Assembly (NCBI RefSeq): GCF_022662305.1
Contig: NZ_JAKNQH010000006.1
Coordinates: forward strand, 124,001-188,000
Source of the DNA: Sphingomonas sp. BAUL-RG-20F-R05-02
GTDB taxonomy: Bacteria; Pseudomonadota; Alphaproteobacteria; Sphingomonadales; Sphingomonadaceae
DNA length: 64,000 bases
Direction of reading: 5' to 3'
Of the stretch, positions 45,532 to 56,855 are shown piece after piece. The position numbers and the translations under genes are program-made. The notes beneath the pieces are model-generated. The model saw only the letters and a program-made list of their open reading frames with translations, did no database searches and was not told the DNA's origin. Position 1 is the stretch's first letter. Every line of letters starts with the position of its first letter.

Positions 45532-46821
45532 TCAGCCGCGCTGGTGGCGGCGACGCCCACCGCCCGCGCCCGCCGCCGGCTTGTCACCGGGCAGCGCGAC
45601 CTTGGCGCCTTCGTTCAACCGGTCGCCACCATCGGTGATGACGATATCGCCGACGTTGAGGCCGCTCACCACCTGCACCTTGTCGGCGGTGGTGATACCG
45701 GTCTTGATCTTGCGCTGTGTTACCGTCTTGTCGGGCTTGAGCAGCCAGACGAAGCTCGAATCCTGACCGGAACGCACGGCGGCGGGCGGGATTGTCACGG
45801 CCCCCACGATCGTATCGACGGTGAGCCGAACGTTGACGAACTGGCTAGGGTAAAGCTGGCCGCCTGCGTTGGCGAACCGCGCCTTGCCCTTGATCGTACC
45901 GGTGGTGGTGTCGACCTGGTTGTTGAGCGTCGAGAACCGCCCCTGGTCCAGCGTCTGCGTGCGGGTCCGGTCGAGTGCCGTCGCCGGGATCTCCGCGCCT
46001 TGCGCGACACGCTTGCCGATCGCGGGCGCCTGATCCTGCGGCACCGCGAACTCGACGTCGATCGGCTGGAGCGTGGTGACCACGACGATGCCGTTGGCAT
46101 CGCCCGCACCGATGTAATTGCCGACATCGACCACCTTCAGGCCGGCGCGACCGTTAACCGGCGATATGACCCGCGTGTAGCCGAGGTTGATCTGCGCCTG
46201 CTGCACCTGCCCGCGGTCGATCGCGATCGTGCCTTCGAGCTGCTTGGCGGTGGCCGCCTGCGTATCGACATCCTGCCGCGCGATCGAATCCTGCCCGAGC
46301 AGCGTCTGGTAGCGGCTGAGCTGGACGCGCGCGTTGGCAAGCTGCGCCTGATCCCGGATCAGCGCGCCGCGTGCCTGCAACAGCGCCGCCTGATACGGAC
46401 GCGGATCGATGATCGCCAGCGTCTGCCCCTTCCGCACGAGCTGCCCCTCGCGGTAGAGCAATTGCGTGATCGTGCCCGACACCTGCGGCCGCACCGTCAC
46501 CGTCGCCGCCGGCGTGACCGTGCCGAGCGCCTCCACCACGATCGGCAGGTCGGCGCGCACCGCCTTGACGGTGCCGACCGTCGTCGGCTGCGCGCCACCA
46601 CGACCGCCACCCCCGCCGCCGCGTCGACCGCCGCCGCCCGGCCCGCCATGCTGGTTGCTCGAACTCGCATGCGAGAGCCACACCGCGCCCAGTACGAGCA
46701 GCGCCAGCGCGGCAAGCCCGCCGATCCAGCTCAACACGCGCCCGCGCCGGCCGATCGGACGCGGCGCATCGGCCACGGTATCGTCCCGGTAGGCTGGGGA
46801 GGTAGGCTCGGCCTCGATCAT
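45532..46821 (-). CDS. mdtA: RND efflux periplasmic adaptor (membrane fusion protein), MdtA-like
   Basis: The protein has 429 residues from ATG 46821; the longer frame upstream has no adaptor features. A single N-terminal membrane helix (VLSWIGGLAALALLVLGAVWL) is followed by a Gly/Arg-rich linker (residues about 50-72). The hairpin and lipoyl domains follow (GTVTPAATVTVRPQVSGTI, REGQLVRKGQTLAIIDP), then the beta-barrel part (QPIDVEFAVPQDQAP, SLTVDTI-like strands). It bridges the MdtBC pump and the outer-membrane channel. It is the first gene of the operon; the promoter should be in 46822-46955. Confidence 0.92.
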   Translation of the reverse strand: MIEAEPTSPAYRDDTVADAPRPIGRRGRVLSWIGGLAALALLVLGAVWLSHASSSNQHGGPGGGGRRGGGGGGRGGAQPTTVGTVKAVRADLPIVVEALGTVTPAATVTVRPQVSGTITQLLYREGQLVRKGQTLAIIDPRPYQAALLQARGALIRDQAQLANARVQLSRYQTLLGQDSIARQDVDTQAATAKQLEGTIAIDRGQVQQAQINLGYTRVISPVNGRAGLKVVDVGNYIGAGDANGIVVVTTLQPIDVEFAVPQDQAPAIGKRVAQGAEIPATALDRTRTQTLDQGRFSTLNNQVDTTTGTIKGKARFANAGGQLYPSQFVNVRLTVDTIVGAVTIPPAAVRSGQDSSFVWLLKPDKTVTQRKIKTGITTADKVQVVSGLNVGDIVITDGGDRLNEGAKVALPGDKPAAGAGGGRRRHQRG

Positions 46822-46955
46822 GGTGTTTCCGCAGGTAGCTTTCGTTGCCGCTACCGTCTCGGAACGGGCCTTCCTGTCAATCATACAATTGTCGCAGAGT
46901 GTCGCGGGGTACCGGTTTCGGGCGGCTTTTCCCGGCTGCGCGCCAGCGTCGCGGC

Positions 46956-47240
46956 TCAGGAAGAAGCGGCGTCGTTCCAGGTATCGAGCACGTCGATCAT
47001 CTGCGGCGTGATCCACTCGAAATGGTAATTGAGCAGGAACAGCCCCCACAGCACGGTGCCGACGATCAGCACGCGGATGATGGTGCGAAGCGGCCGGAAC
47101 TCATGCGGTGCGCTTTCGGCCTGGCCCGGTACCGGCGCGACGCCCGCCTCCTCGGCGGTGCGCACACCGAAGGGAAGCACGAAAAACACCGACAGCGCGC
47201 AGAACAGGAACCAGATCGCGAACGCCGATGTCCACCGCAT
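46956..47240 (-). CDS. DUF1467 family membrane protein
   Basis: This 94-residue protein has two predicted membrane helices, one at the N-terminus (AFAIWFLFCALSVFFVLPFGV) and one at LIVGTVLWGLFLLNYHF. The pattern FVLPFGVRT, with EEAG and PGQAESAP after it, is the DUF1467 signature of alphaproteobacteria. No function is known. It follows rnj by about 40 bases and closes the long nuo-birA-coaX-rnj series. This neighbourhood, DUF1467 just after ribonuclease J, recurs in sphingomonads. Confidence 0.9.
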   Translation of the reverse strand: MRWTSAFAIWFLFCALSVFFVLPFGVRTAEEAGVAPVPGQAESAPHEFRPLRTIIRVLIVGTVLWGLFLLNYHFEWITPQMIDVLDTWNDAASS

Positions 47241-47279
47241 CTTCTGGTCCCTCTTTCCTTCCGCGCGCCGGCAGCGTGG

Positions 47280-48917
47280 TTACGCCTCGATCAGCAGCAC
47301 GTCCACGATCGGCTTCTTGCCGGTCCACCGCGTCGCCACCTTGCGCGTGGCGAGACGGATCGCCTCACGCAACTTCTCGCGATCCTTGGGCGGCTGCTTG
47401 GTGGCGGCAATCACCGCGTCGACAGTCTCCTCGAGGAACGGCACGCGATCCTCTTCGACCGGCAGGCCGTTGTAGCGCACCTGCGGCGTGCCGATCAGCC
47501 CGCGACCGCCGATCGCCACCGCGACCGACATCTGTCCGTTGATGCTGAGCTTGCGCCGTTCGTTGATCGTCCCGCCATCCCCAGGCAACAGCACGTCGCC
47601 ATCGAGCACCAGCCGGCCGATCGGCGCATGGCCTATCTTCTGCGGATTGCCCGGCGCCAGCCGCACGATCTCGCCATTCGACTGGACCAATGCCTGCGGC
47701 ACCCCTTCGGAGAGGGCAAAGCGCGCCTGCTCCATCAGGTGCCGCATCTCGCCATGCACCGGCATCAGGATCTCGGGGCGCAACCACTTGTACATCTGCG
47801 CGAGTTCGGGCCGGCCCGGGTGACCGGAAACGTGGACGTGCGCCTGTCGGTCGGTGATCATCACGATCCCCTTGGCAGCCAGCTGGTTCTGGATGCGACC
47901 GATCGCGACCTCGTTGCCGGGGATCTGCTTGGAGGAGAACACCACCGTGTCGCCCGCATCGAGCTTGATCGGGTGGCTGCCGAACGCGACCCGCGACAAG
48001 GCCGCGCGATCCTCGCCCTGGCCGCCGGTTGCGACGATCATCACCTTGTCGCGCGGCAGCCGCATCGCCGCCTCCGGATCGACCGTGGCCGGGAAATCCT
48101 TGAGATAGCCGGTCGCCTTGGCAACCTTCAGGATGCGGTCGAGCGAACGCCCCGCCACGCACAGCGCGCGGCCAGTCTGCTTCGCCACCTCACCCAAGGT
48201 ATGCAGCCGCGCCGCATTCGACGCGAAGGTCGTCACCAGGACGCGGCCCTTGGCCTTGGCAACCACCTCCGTGATGCCGGCACGCACGTCCGCTTCCGAT
48301 CCCGAGGGATCGTTGTTGAACACATTGGTCGAATCGCACACCAGCGCGAGCACACCGCCGTCGCCGATCGCGCTCAATTGCTCCGGCGCGGCCGGCTTGC
48401 CAATCACCGGCGAGGCGTCGAGCTTCCAGTCGCCGGTGTGGAACACGCGGCCATACGGCGTGGCGATCGACAGCCCGCTCATCTCCGGGATCGAATGCGA
48501 CAGCGGGATGAAATCCACGCCGAACGGCCCGAGCTGCAAGGTCTTTGTCGTGTCGACGACGTTGAGCTTGACGCGCTTTGCGTTGCCTTCCTCTTCCAGC
48601 TTGCCGCGGATCAGCCCTGCAGTGAAGGCGGTCGCATAGAGCGGAACGCCGAGATCCTCGGCGAGGTACGGCAGCGCGCCGATATGGTCCTCATGCCCAT
48701 GCGTCAGCACGATGCCGAGCAGATCGTCGGCACGCTCTTCGATGAACTGCAGGTCCGGCAGGATCAGTTCGATGCCCGGATAGGCAGGATCGGCAAAGGT
48801 GATGCCGCAATCGACCATCAGCCATTTGCCCTGGCAGCCATAAAGATTGACGTTCATGCCAATTTCGCCGGAGCCACCGAGCGCCACGAAAAGCAGTTCG
48901 TTCTTGGGGGTCGTCAC
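47280..48917 (-). CDS. rnj: Ribonuclease J
   Basis: This 545-residue beta-CASP metallo-beta-lactamase RNase matures rRNA and degrades mRNA from the 5' end. The start is GTG 48917. The zinc site is THGHEDHIGALPYLAEDL, and GDWKLD and VHVSGHPGRPE supply later ligands. The beta-CASP motifs and the C-terminal domain (IGGRGLIG) are present. Many alphaproteobacteria use RNase J alongside RNase E. The upstream 163-base gap to coaX holds a perfect 14-bp palindrome and no frame, so rnj may have its own promoter. Confidence 0.95.
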   Translation of the reverse strand: MTTPKNELLFVALGGSGEIGMNVNLYGCQGKWLMVDCGITFADPAYPGIELILPDLQFIEERADDLLGIVLTHGHEDHIGALPYLAEDLGVPLYATAFTAGLIRGKLEEEGNAKRVKLNVVDTTKTLQLGPFGVDFIPLSHSIPEMSGLSIATPYGRVFHTGDWKLDASPVIGKPAAPEQLSAIGDGGVLALVCDSTNVFNNDPSGSEADVRAGITEVVAKAKGRVLVTTFASNAARLHTLGEVAKQTGRALCVAGRSLDRILKVAKATGYLKDFPATVDPEAAMRLPRDKVMIVATGGQGEDRAALSRVAFGSHPIKLDAGDTVVFSSKQIPGNEVAIGRIQNQLAAKGIVMITDRQAHVHVSGHPGRPELAQMYKWLRPEILMPVHGEMRHLMEQARFALSEGVPQALVQSNGEIVRLAPGNPQKIGHAPIGRLVLDGDVLLPGDGGTINERRKLSINGQMSVAVAIGGRGLIGTPQVRYNGLPVEEDRVPFLEETVDAVIAATKQPPKDREKLREAIRLATRKVATRWTGKKPIVDVLLIEA

Positions 48918-48941
48918 TAAGGTTCTGTTCTTTCAGTTGAG

Positions 48942-48955
48942 GCGGCATATGCCGC
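48942..48955. promoter_or_regulatory. Palindrome GCGGCATATGCCGC upstream of rnj
   Basis: A perfect 14-base palindrome lies 25 bases before the rnj GTG. It can be a repressor site or a 5' UTR hairpin with a very small loop. RNase J and RNase E genes often autoregulate through 5' leaders in other bacteria, which is only an analogy. Confidence 0.35.
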
Positions 48956-49080
48956 AAGAATTACGGGTCAGGGCCGGATCGGGCATCCCGCCACCGCCAT
49001 GTGCTCAGCAGACAAGGCGGGCAGAGATACTGGCACGCGCCAGACAGGACTGGTCGGAACAAAGCTCACGCCGCATTCCA

Positions 49081-49863
49081 TCACGGGTTCATATGGGCGC
49101 GATCCCACAGCATCGCCAGCCCCTGAATGGTCAGATCAGGCTCGATCGCGTCGAAAGCGTTGGTGTTGCGCTCGAACAGCGTCGCGAGGCCACCGGTTGC
49201 AATCACCGTCGCAGGTCTGCCGATCTCGACCTTCATCCGGCCGACCAGCCCCTCGATCATCGCAACATAGCCCCAGTAGATACCGATGTGCATCTGGCTG
49301 ACGGTGTCCCGCCCGATCACGCTCGGTGACGGTGGCGCCTCGATCGCGATGCGTGGCAGCTTCGCCGCGGCGGTGACGAGCGCGTCGAGCGAGAGATTGA
49401 TGCCCGGCGCGATGATGCCGCCTTTATACGCGCCGCGATAATCCGCCACATCGAACGTGGTCGCGGTACCGAAATCGATGATGATGAGATCGCCGGGGTG
49501 ACGCGCGTGCGCCGCCATCACGTTCAACGCACGGTCGGCACCCACCGACTGCGGCTCCTCGACGTCAAGCGGGATTGGCCACGCCGCCTTGCCTTGCCCC
49601 GCGATCAGCGGATCGGAGCCGAAATACTTTTGCGCGAGCACCTGGAGATTGTGGAGCGCGCGCGGCACCACGGTGGCGATGATGACACCACCGACGTGGC
49701 TGCGCTCATATCCCTCGAGAACAAGCAACTGGCTCAGCCAAACCGCATATTCATCGGCGGTGCGGCGCGCATCGGTGGCGATCCGCCAGCGCGCGCGGAT
49801 CGTGCCTGAATCGAGCAGTGCAAAAACGACATTGGTGTTGCCAGCGTCAATCGCGAGCAGCAT
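49081..49863 (-). CDS. coaX: Type III pantothenate kinase
   Basis: This 260-residue enzyme phosphorylates pantothenate in the first step of CoA synthesis. The ATP-site opening [18 protein letters not shown] is diagnostic, followed by [27 protein letters not shown] and [25 protein letters not shown]. Type III kinases need a monovalent cation and are not feedback-inhibited by CoA. It begins 53 bases after birA and is in the same transcription direction as the nuo operon; coaX-birA pairing downstream of nuoN is common in alphaproteobacteria. Confidence 0.96.
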   Translation of the reverse strand: MLLAIDAGNTNVVFALLDSGTIRARWRIATDARRTADEYAVWLSQLLVLEGYERSHVGGVIIATVVPRALHNLQVLAQKYFGSDPLIAGQGKAAWPIPLDVEEPQSVGADRALNVMAAHARHPGDLIIIDFGTATTFDVADYRGAYKGGIIAPGINLSLDALVTAAAKLPRIAIEAPPSPSVIGRDTVSQMHIGIYWGYVAMIEGLVGRMKVEIGRPATVIATGGLATLFERNTNAFDAIEPDLTIQGLAMLWDRAHMNP

Positions 49864-49916
49864 TGGCGTCCCCCTTCATCTTCGCGGACCGACACCCTAG
49901 CTTCACAGCAGGAGCC

Positions 49917-50624
49917 TCACAGCAGGAAAATATCCGCCGCGTGAATGACACGTCGACTGCCGTCCGCCAAGCGCAGCACGAGCGCGCCGCTACTGTCGAG
50001 GCCGTCGAACAATCCCTCGACGGTGCTGTCGTCGGGCAAACGCGCGGTCAACGCAGTACCAATGGGATGGGCCCGATCAAGCCAGCGCGCGCGCACCGGC
50101 CCCAGCCCCTGCCCCCGCCAAACCCCAAGCCAGCGCGTGAACGTGTCCGCCAACGTCTCAAGGAAGCGCGCTGGATCGACCGTGGCGCCATGAGCCGCTA
50201 GGCTGGTCGTCGCCCGTTCGAGACTTTCGGGATGGTGCGCGAGATTGATGCCGATCCCCACCACCACCGCGTCGCCTGCCCGCTCAAGCAAGATACCCGA
50301 CAGCTTGGCACCATTAACCAGCAAATCGTTCGGCCACTTGAGAACTGCAGTAGCTGCGGTGCTCAGATAGACCCGCACCACGTCCTCGACCGCCACGGCA
50401 GCGACCAGCGCGAGCGATGCTGCCTCAGGATCGCTGGGACGCAGTCTCACCAGCGTACTCGCATACAGATTGCCCGGCGGCGAGACCCACGCCCGCCCTT
50501 GCCGGCCGCGCCCGCCGGTTTGCTGCTCCGCCCGCAGCCACACCCCGTCCGGCCCGCCGTTCCGCGCCAAGACGAGCAGATCGGCATTGGTGGAACCGGT
50601 TTCCGCAACGGTGCGGATCGTCAC
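49917..50624 (-). CDS. birA: Biotin--[acetyl-CoA carboxylase] ligase, monofunctional
   Basis: This 235-residue enzyme attaches biotin to the carrier protein of acetyl-CoA carboxylase. The start is GTG 50624; no usable start is seen further up. It lacks the N-terminal DNA-binding domain of E. coli BirA, so it is a ligase without a repressor role. The biotinyl-AMP loop is TGGRGRQGRAWVSPPG, and LKWPNDLLVNGAKLSGILLER is the catalytic Lys block. The C-terminal SH3-like domain includes TVEGLFDGLDSSGALVLR. It lies between nuoN and coaX on the same strand. Confidence 0.94.
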   Translation of the reverse strand: MTIRTVAETGSTNADLLVLARNGGPDGVWLRAEQQTGGRGRQGRAWVSPPGNLYASTLVRLRPSDPEAASLALVAAVAVEDVVRVYLSTAATAVLKWPNDLLVNGAKLSGILLERAGDAVVVGIGINLAHHPESLERATTSLAAHGATVDPARFLETLADTFTRWLGVWRGQGLGPVRARWLDRAHPIGTALTARLPDDSTVEGLFDGLDSSGALVLRLADGSRRVIHAADIFLL

Positions 50625-50712
50625 TGACCGGCACCGTCGCGGCGATTGAGGTACGGAGTGGGGCGAACGTCCATGGCCGGGCTTGGTAGACCGAATAAAC
50701 GCGGACGTAAGC

Positions 50713-50736
50713 GCCTAAGAGTGGCGCGCTCTAGGC
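50713..50736. terminator. Hairpin between nuoN and birA
   Basis: GCCTAAGAG (50714-50722 region) pairs with CTCTAGGC (50729-50736) if one A bulges, giving an 8-bp stem with a short loop. It lies in the 166-base gap after nuoN and could end or attenuate the nuo transcript before birA. No T-tract is visible. Confidence 0.4.
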
Positions 50737-50790
50737 TCCATAATCGGGTTGGGCCGGACACAGATCGTGCGGCGACCAAACCGCAGATGC

Positions 50791-52295
<1,505 letters not shown>

Positions 52296-52299
<4 letters not shown>

Positions 52300-53822
52300 T
52301 GATGCGCCTCCACCTGCGAGGACGCCAAGGCCGCATGCCCGGTCACCGGCTGCGAATCCCCTACAGGCGCAGCACGATCGACCCGTGCAACCAACGTACC
52401 GACATCCTTTCGCATCGGAGCAAGGAAGCTTTCCGGATAAACACCCATCCACAGCGCAACCGCCGCGACTGGCGCCAGCAATGCAATTTCACGAACCGAT
52501 AGATCGGGCATCACCCGGACATCATCCTTGGTCAAATCACCGAACACGACCCGGCGATAGAGGTAAAGCATGTAAGCGGCGCCGAGGATGATACCGGTCG
52601 TGCACACCGCAGTCGCCACGGTCGACACCTGATACGCGCCGTCGAGGCTGAGGAACTCGGCGACGAAACCGCTCGTGCCGGGCAGACCAATCGATGCCAT
52701 GGTAAAGAACAGAAACAGCACCGCATATTTCGGCATATTGATGGCGAGACCGCCGTAGCGACTGATCTCACGGGTATGCAGGCGATCGTAGATCACGCCC
52801 ACGCACAGGAACAGCGCGCCAGACACGAGCCCGTGGCTCAGCATCATGATCATCGCGCCCTCGAGCCCTTGCCGGTTGAAGGCGAACAATCCGATCGTCA
52901 CGATCGCCATATGCGCGACCGATGAATAAGCGATGAGCTTCTTCATATCCGACTGCACCAAGGCAACCAGGCTGGTGTAAACCACCGCGATCCCGGACAG
53001 CGCAAGGATCAGCCATGTCAGTTGCGAAGACGCTTCCGGGAACATCGGCACCGAGAAGCGGAGGAACCCATAGCCGCCAAGCTTGAGGAGGACGCCGGCC
53101 AGGATCACCGAACCTGCCGTCGGCGCCTGCACGTGCGCATCCGGGAGCCAGGTATGGACCGGCCACATCGGCATCTTGACCGCGAAGGAGGCGAAGAAGG
53201 CCAGCCACAACCATGTCTGAGCAGTGCGCGGGAAGTCGGTCTTCAGCAACGTCGGGATGTCAGTCGTTCCGGTGTAATGGATCATCCACAGCATCGCGAC
53301 CAGCATGAGCAGCGAGCCGAGCAAGGTGTACAGGAAGAATTTGTACGACGCGTAGATCCGGTTCGCCCCACCCCAAATGCCGATGATCAGATACATCGGG
53401 ATCAGGCCGGCTTCAAAGAAGATGTAGAACAGCAGGAGATCCTGCGCCGCAAAGGTGCCGATCATCAGCACCTCCGTGAACAGGAACAGCGCCATATATT
53501 CCTGAACGCGCTTTTCGATCGCGACCCAGCTGGCCCCGATGCAGATCGGCATGAGGAATACGCTCAGCATGATGAGCATCAGCGCGAAACCGTCGATGCC
53601 AAGCTTCCAGTCGAATACGCCGATGCTGCCGGCGTTCTCGACGAACTGCCACTGGGCGCCGCCGATGTCGAAATTCGCCCAGAGCGCGATCCCGAGTATG
53701 AAATCGACCAGGGTTGCAGCCAGCGCGAGCCAACGGGCGCCGGCCGGGCTGAGGAACAGACACCCGATTGCGGCGAGTGCCGGTACTGCAAGCATCAGGG
53801 AAAGAATGGGGAAACCGCTCAT
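52296..53822 (-). CDS. nuoM: NADH-quinone oxidoreductase subunit M
   Basis: The 508-residue antiporter-like subunit has the usual length and 14 membrane helices. Motifs are FYIFFEAGLIPMYLIIG (key Glu), KMPMWPVHTWLPDAHVQAPTAGSVILAG (Lys and His), LVQSDMKKLIAYSSVAHM, and HGLVSGALFLCVGV. It transfers protons across the inner membrane during NADH oxidation. Both ends overlap neighbours by ATGA, which implies translational coupling with nuoL and nuoN. Confidence 0.97.
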
Positions 53823-55930
53823 CGTGTGATCGCCCAGGTCATCGCTGTGGTCAGCCCGATAAGCATGACGAACGCATAGGTGTAGAGATAGCCGGTCTGA
53901 AGGCGTCCTGCCGCGCGGCTGCTGAGCGAGACGAGCCAGGCCGAGCCGTCAGGCCCAAACCGGTTGATCGTCTTCTCGTCGCCACGGTGCCAGAACCAAC
54001 GACCGATCGCGAACGCGGGCCTGACGAAGATCAGGTCGTACAGCTCGTCGAAATACCACTTGTGCAGCAGGAAATCGTATAGGACGCTGAACTGTTTGGC
54101 CATTGCGGAGGGCAGGCCCGGCTTTGCGATATAGGCGTACCAGGCGCTGACCAACCCGATCAACATAGCGATCGAAGCCGAAAGTTTGACCAGGGTCGGC
54201 AGTTCCTCGACCGCTTCGGAGAGTTCGGCGTGGAACGCGACTGCCCCGTGCCAATAGCTGTTGCCCGCGCCAGCATCCGAAAAGAACGGATGGAACACAT
54301 AACCCGCGAACACCGCGCCCACCGATAGCAGGATCAGCGGGATCAGCATCGGGAACGGGCTTTCGTGGGGATGGTACCCACCCGTGCCTGCCGGCAATTC
54401 ATGTGCCCCCGGCGCATGCGGATCCGGAGACGACCCCTGCCCCTCCTCGGCATCCCCACCGTGGTGAGCATGCGCCGCCTGCGTGCCGTGATCATCGTGG
54501 CCATGCGCATGATCGTCATGGCCGTGACCGTGCGCATCATGGACGGCATGCTGAATATGCTCGGACGCTGCCCAGCGCGGTTTGCCCCAGAAGGTCAGGA
54601 ACATGAGACGCCAGGAGTAGAAACTGGTCAGCAACGCGACGATGATGCCGACGATCGAAGCGCCCTGCTGGTTGGCAGCCCAGGCCGAGAGGATGATCGC
54701 GTCCTTCGAATAGAAGCCTGCGAACCCGAACACGCCTTCGATACCGACGCCGGTGATCGCGAGCGTGCCCGCCATCATCGCCCAGAAGGTGATCGGGATA
54801 CTTTTCCGCAGCCCACCATAATAGCGCATGTCCTGCTCGTGATGCATCGCATGGATCACCGAGCCGGCACCAAGGAATAGCAGCGCTTTAAAGAAGGCAT
54901 GCGTGAACAGATGGAACATCGCGGCGCCATAAGCACCACAACCCGCCGCGAAGAACATGTAACCGAGCTGCGAACAGGTCGAATAGGCGATCACACGCTT
55001 GATGTCGGTTTGGACGAGACCACAGGTCGCCGCGAAGAAGCACGTGGCCGCACCGACCGTCATCACGACGTGCATCGCGAACGGCGACATCTCGAACATC
55101 GGCGACAGACGGCACACCATGAACACGCCGGCCGTAACCATCGTCGCCGCATGGATCAGCGCCGATACCGGAGTGGGGCCTTCCATCGCGTCCGGCAACC
55201 AAGTGTGCAGGCCGAGTTGCGCGGACTTGCCGCACGCGCCGACGAACAGCAGCAGGCAGAGGACTGTCATCGTATCTAAACGATAGCCGAAAAAGCCGAT
55301 CGTCGACCCTGCCATGTGCGGCGCGGCCGCGAGGATCTCCGGGATCGAAACCGTCTTGAAGACTAGGAACGTGCCGAAGATGCCGAGCATGAAGCCAAGG
55401 TCACCGACGCGGTTGACGACGAACGCCTTGATCGCGGCGGCATTGGCCGACGGTTTGCGGAACCAGAATCCGATCAGCAGGTACGATGCAAGACCGACCC
55501 CCTCCCAGCCGAAGAACATCTGGACGAGGTTATCCGCCGTCACCAGCATCAGCATGGCGAACGTGAACAGCGACAAATAGGCGAAGAAGCGCGGCTGGTC
55601 GGGATCTTCCGACATATAGCCCCAGCTATAAAGGTGAACCAGCGCGGAGACGCTCGTCACCACCACCAGCATGACCGCCGTAAGCGCATCGACGCGCAAC
55701 GACCACGAAACGTGCATGTCGCCGGATTCGATGAACTTCAGCACCGGCGTAATGACAGGCTCGCCGCCGCCGAGATAATGAATGAACACCGGCCAGGACA
55801 GTGCGCAAGCCAGGAACAAGGCGCCTGTCGTCACCGCCTTGGGGAAGGCTGCGCCGAACGACTTGTTCGAGAAGCCCGCGAGGATAGCCGCCGCGAGCGG
55901 CAAGAAAACGATGAAGAGGATCGAAGTCAC
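53819..55930 (-). CDS. nuoL: NADH-quinone oxidoreductase subunit L, with a His-rich loop
   Basis: The 703-residue distal antiporter-like subunit has GVGLASYLLIGFW, GKSAQLGLHTWLPDAMEGPTPVSALIHAATMV (residues about 220-250) and QTDIKRVIAYSTCSQLGYM. A long lateral helix region is at the C-terminus. Longer than the usual 610-650 because of an insert at about residues 450-525 that is rich in histidine (DAHGHGHDDHAHGHDDHG) and acidic residues, near the last conserved helices. The insert has about 17 His in 68 residues and may bind metal. The stop overlaps nuoM as ATGA; nuoK ends 7 bases upstream. Confidence 0.96.
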   Translation of the reverse strand: MTSILFIVFLPLAAAILAGFSNKSFGAAFPKAVTTGALFLACALSWPVFIHYLGGGEPVITPVLKFIESGDMHVSWSLRVDALTAVMLVVVTSVSALVHLYSWGYMSEDPDQPRFFAYLSLFTFAMLMLVTADNLVQMFFGWEGVGLASYLLIGFWFRKPSANAAAIKAFVVNRVGDLGFMLGIFGTFLVFKTVSIPEILAAAPHMAGSTIGFFGYRLDTMTVLCLLLFVGACGKSAQLGLHTWLPDAMEGPTPVSALIHAATMVTAGVFMVCRLSPMFEMSPFAMHVVMTVGAATCFFAATCGLVQTDIKRVIAYSTCSQLGYMFFAAGCGAYGAAMFHLFTHAFFKALLFLGAGSVIHAMHHEQDMRYYGGLRKSIPITFWAMMAGTLAITGVGIEGVFGFAGFYSKDAIILSAWAANQQGASIVGIIVALLTSFYSWRLMFLTFWGKPRWAASEHIQHAVHDAHGHGHDDHAHGHDDHGTQAAHAHHGGDAEEGQGSSPDPHAPGAHELPAGTGGYHPHESPFPMLIPLILLSVGAVFAGYVFHPFFSDAGAGNSYWHGAVAFHAELSEAVEELPTLVKLSASIAMLIGLVSAWYAYIAKPGLPSAMAKQFSVLYDFLLHKWYFDELYDLIFVRPAFAIGRWFWHRGDEKTINRFGPDGSAWLVSLSSRAAGRLQTGYLYTYAFVMLIGLTTAMTWAITR

Positions 55931-55937
55931 GCCGGTG

Positions 55938-56243
55938 TTACCCCTTCATCCGGTTGACGTCGTCGACCGCGATCGTACCCCGGCCACGGAAATAGATGAC
56001 GAGGATCGCCAGACCGATCGCCGCCTCGCCCGCCGCCACCGTCAACACGAACATCGCAAAGATCTGACCAACCAGATCATGCAGGAACGCTGAGAAGGCG
56101 ACGAGATTGAGGTTCACCGCAAGCAGGATCAGCTCGATAGCCATCAGCATGACGATCAGGTTCTTGCGGTTGGCGATCAGGCCAAGCACGCCGAGCGCGA
56201 ACAGGATCGCCGCGACGACGAGATAATGCGTAAGGCCGATCAC
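55938..56243 (-). CDS. nuoK: NADH-quinone oxidoreductase subunit K
   Basis: This 101-residue complex I membrane subunit has three helices. The conserved membrane glutamates occur in [20 protein letters not shown] and [18 protein letters not shown]. The ATG overlaps the nuoJ stop as ATGA. Normal length, no unusual feature. Confidence 0.97.
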   Translation of the reverse strand: MIGLTHYLVVAAILFALGVLGLIANRKNLIVMLMAIELILLAVNLNLVAFSAFLHDLVGQIFAMFVLTVAAGEAAIGLAILVIYFRGRGTIAVDDVNRMKG

Positions 56244-56851
56244 AGTTCGATCCCCTGTCCTACGGTCGGCCGCGTGTTGCGCGTCGCATCCTGTGGACGG
56301 CGTGCGTTCTGGCGGCTGATGTTCTGCGGGCGGACACCACTGCGCTCACGGTGCGTCAAGACAATCGCGCCGATCATCGCGACGAGCAGCACCAGACCGG
56401 CACCCTCGAACACGAACAGATACCGTGAATACAGCAGCAACCCGAGCGCCTCGATGTTCGGCACGGCCGCGGAGGTTGGTGCAGCGCGACGCGCAAGTTC
56501 GATCGTCCCCGCGCTCCAGGCGCCGAAAGCGATCATGATCTCGGCCGCCAGCGCGACGGCAAAGGCCAGTCCGATCAGCGCGTAACGAACGAAACCGGCC
56601 CGCACTTCGGCGAAATCGATGTTGAGCATCATCACCACGAAGAGGAACAGCACAGCGACCGCACCCACGTACACAATGACAAGCAGCATCGCGATGAACT
56701 CAGCGCCGACAAGCACCATCAGCCCAGCGGCATTGAAAAAGGCGAGGATCAGCCACAACACGGCGTGTACCGGGTTGCGCGCAGTGATCGTCAGCACGGC
56801 TGACGCAATCACGATGACCGCGAAAAGATAGAAGGCGAAGGCCTGGATCAC
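56240..56851 (-). CDS. nuoJ: NADH-quinone oxidoreductase subunit J
   Basis: This 203-residue membrane subunit has five helices. GTG 56851 is the start, 4 bases after the stop of the small ORF that bridges the nuoI-nuoJ gap. Family blocks: [45 protein letters not shown], and [22 protein letters not shown]. The C-terminal tail [19 protein letters not shown] is basic and faces the cytoplasm. It overlaps nuoK by 4 bases. Confidence 0.95.
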   Translation of the reverse strand: MIQAFAFYLFAVIVIASAVLTITARNPVHAVLWLILAFFNAAGLMVLVGAEFIAMLLVIVYVGAVAVLFLFVVMMLNIDFAEVRAGFVRYALIGLAFAVALAAEIMIAFGAWSAGTIELARRAAPTSAAVPNIEALGLLLYSRYLFVFEGAGLVLLVAMIGAIVLTHRERSGVRPQNISRQNARRPQDATRNTRPTVGQGIEL

Positions 56852-56855
56852 GATG

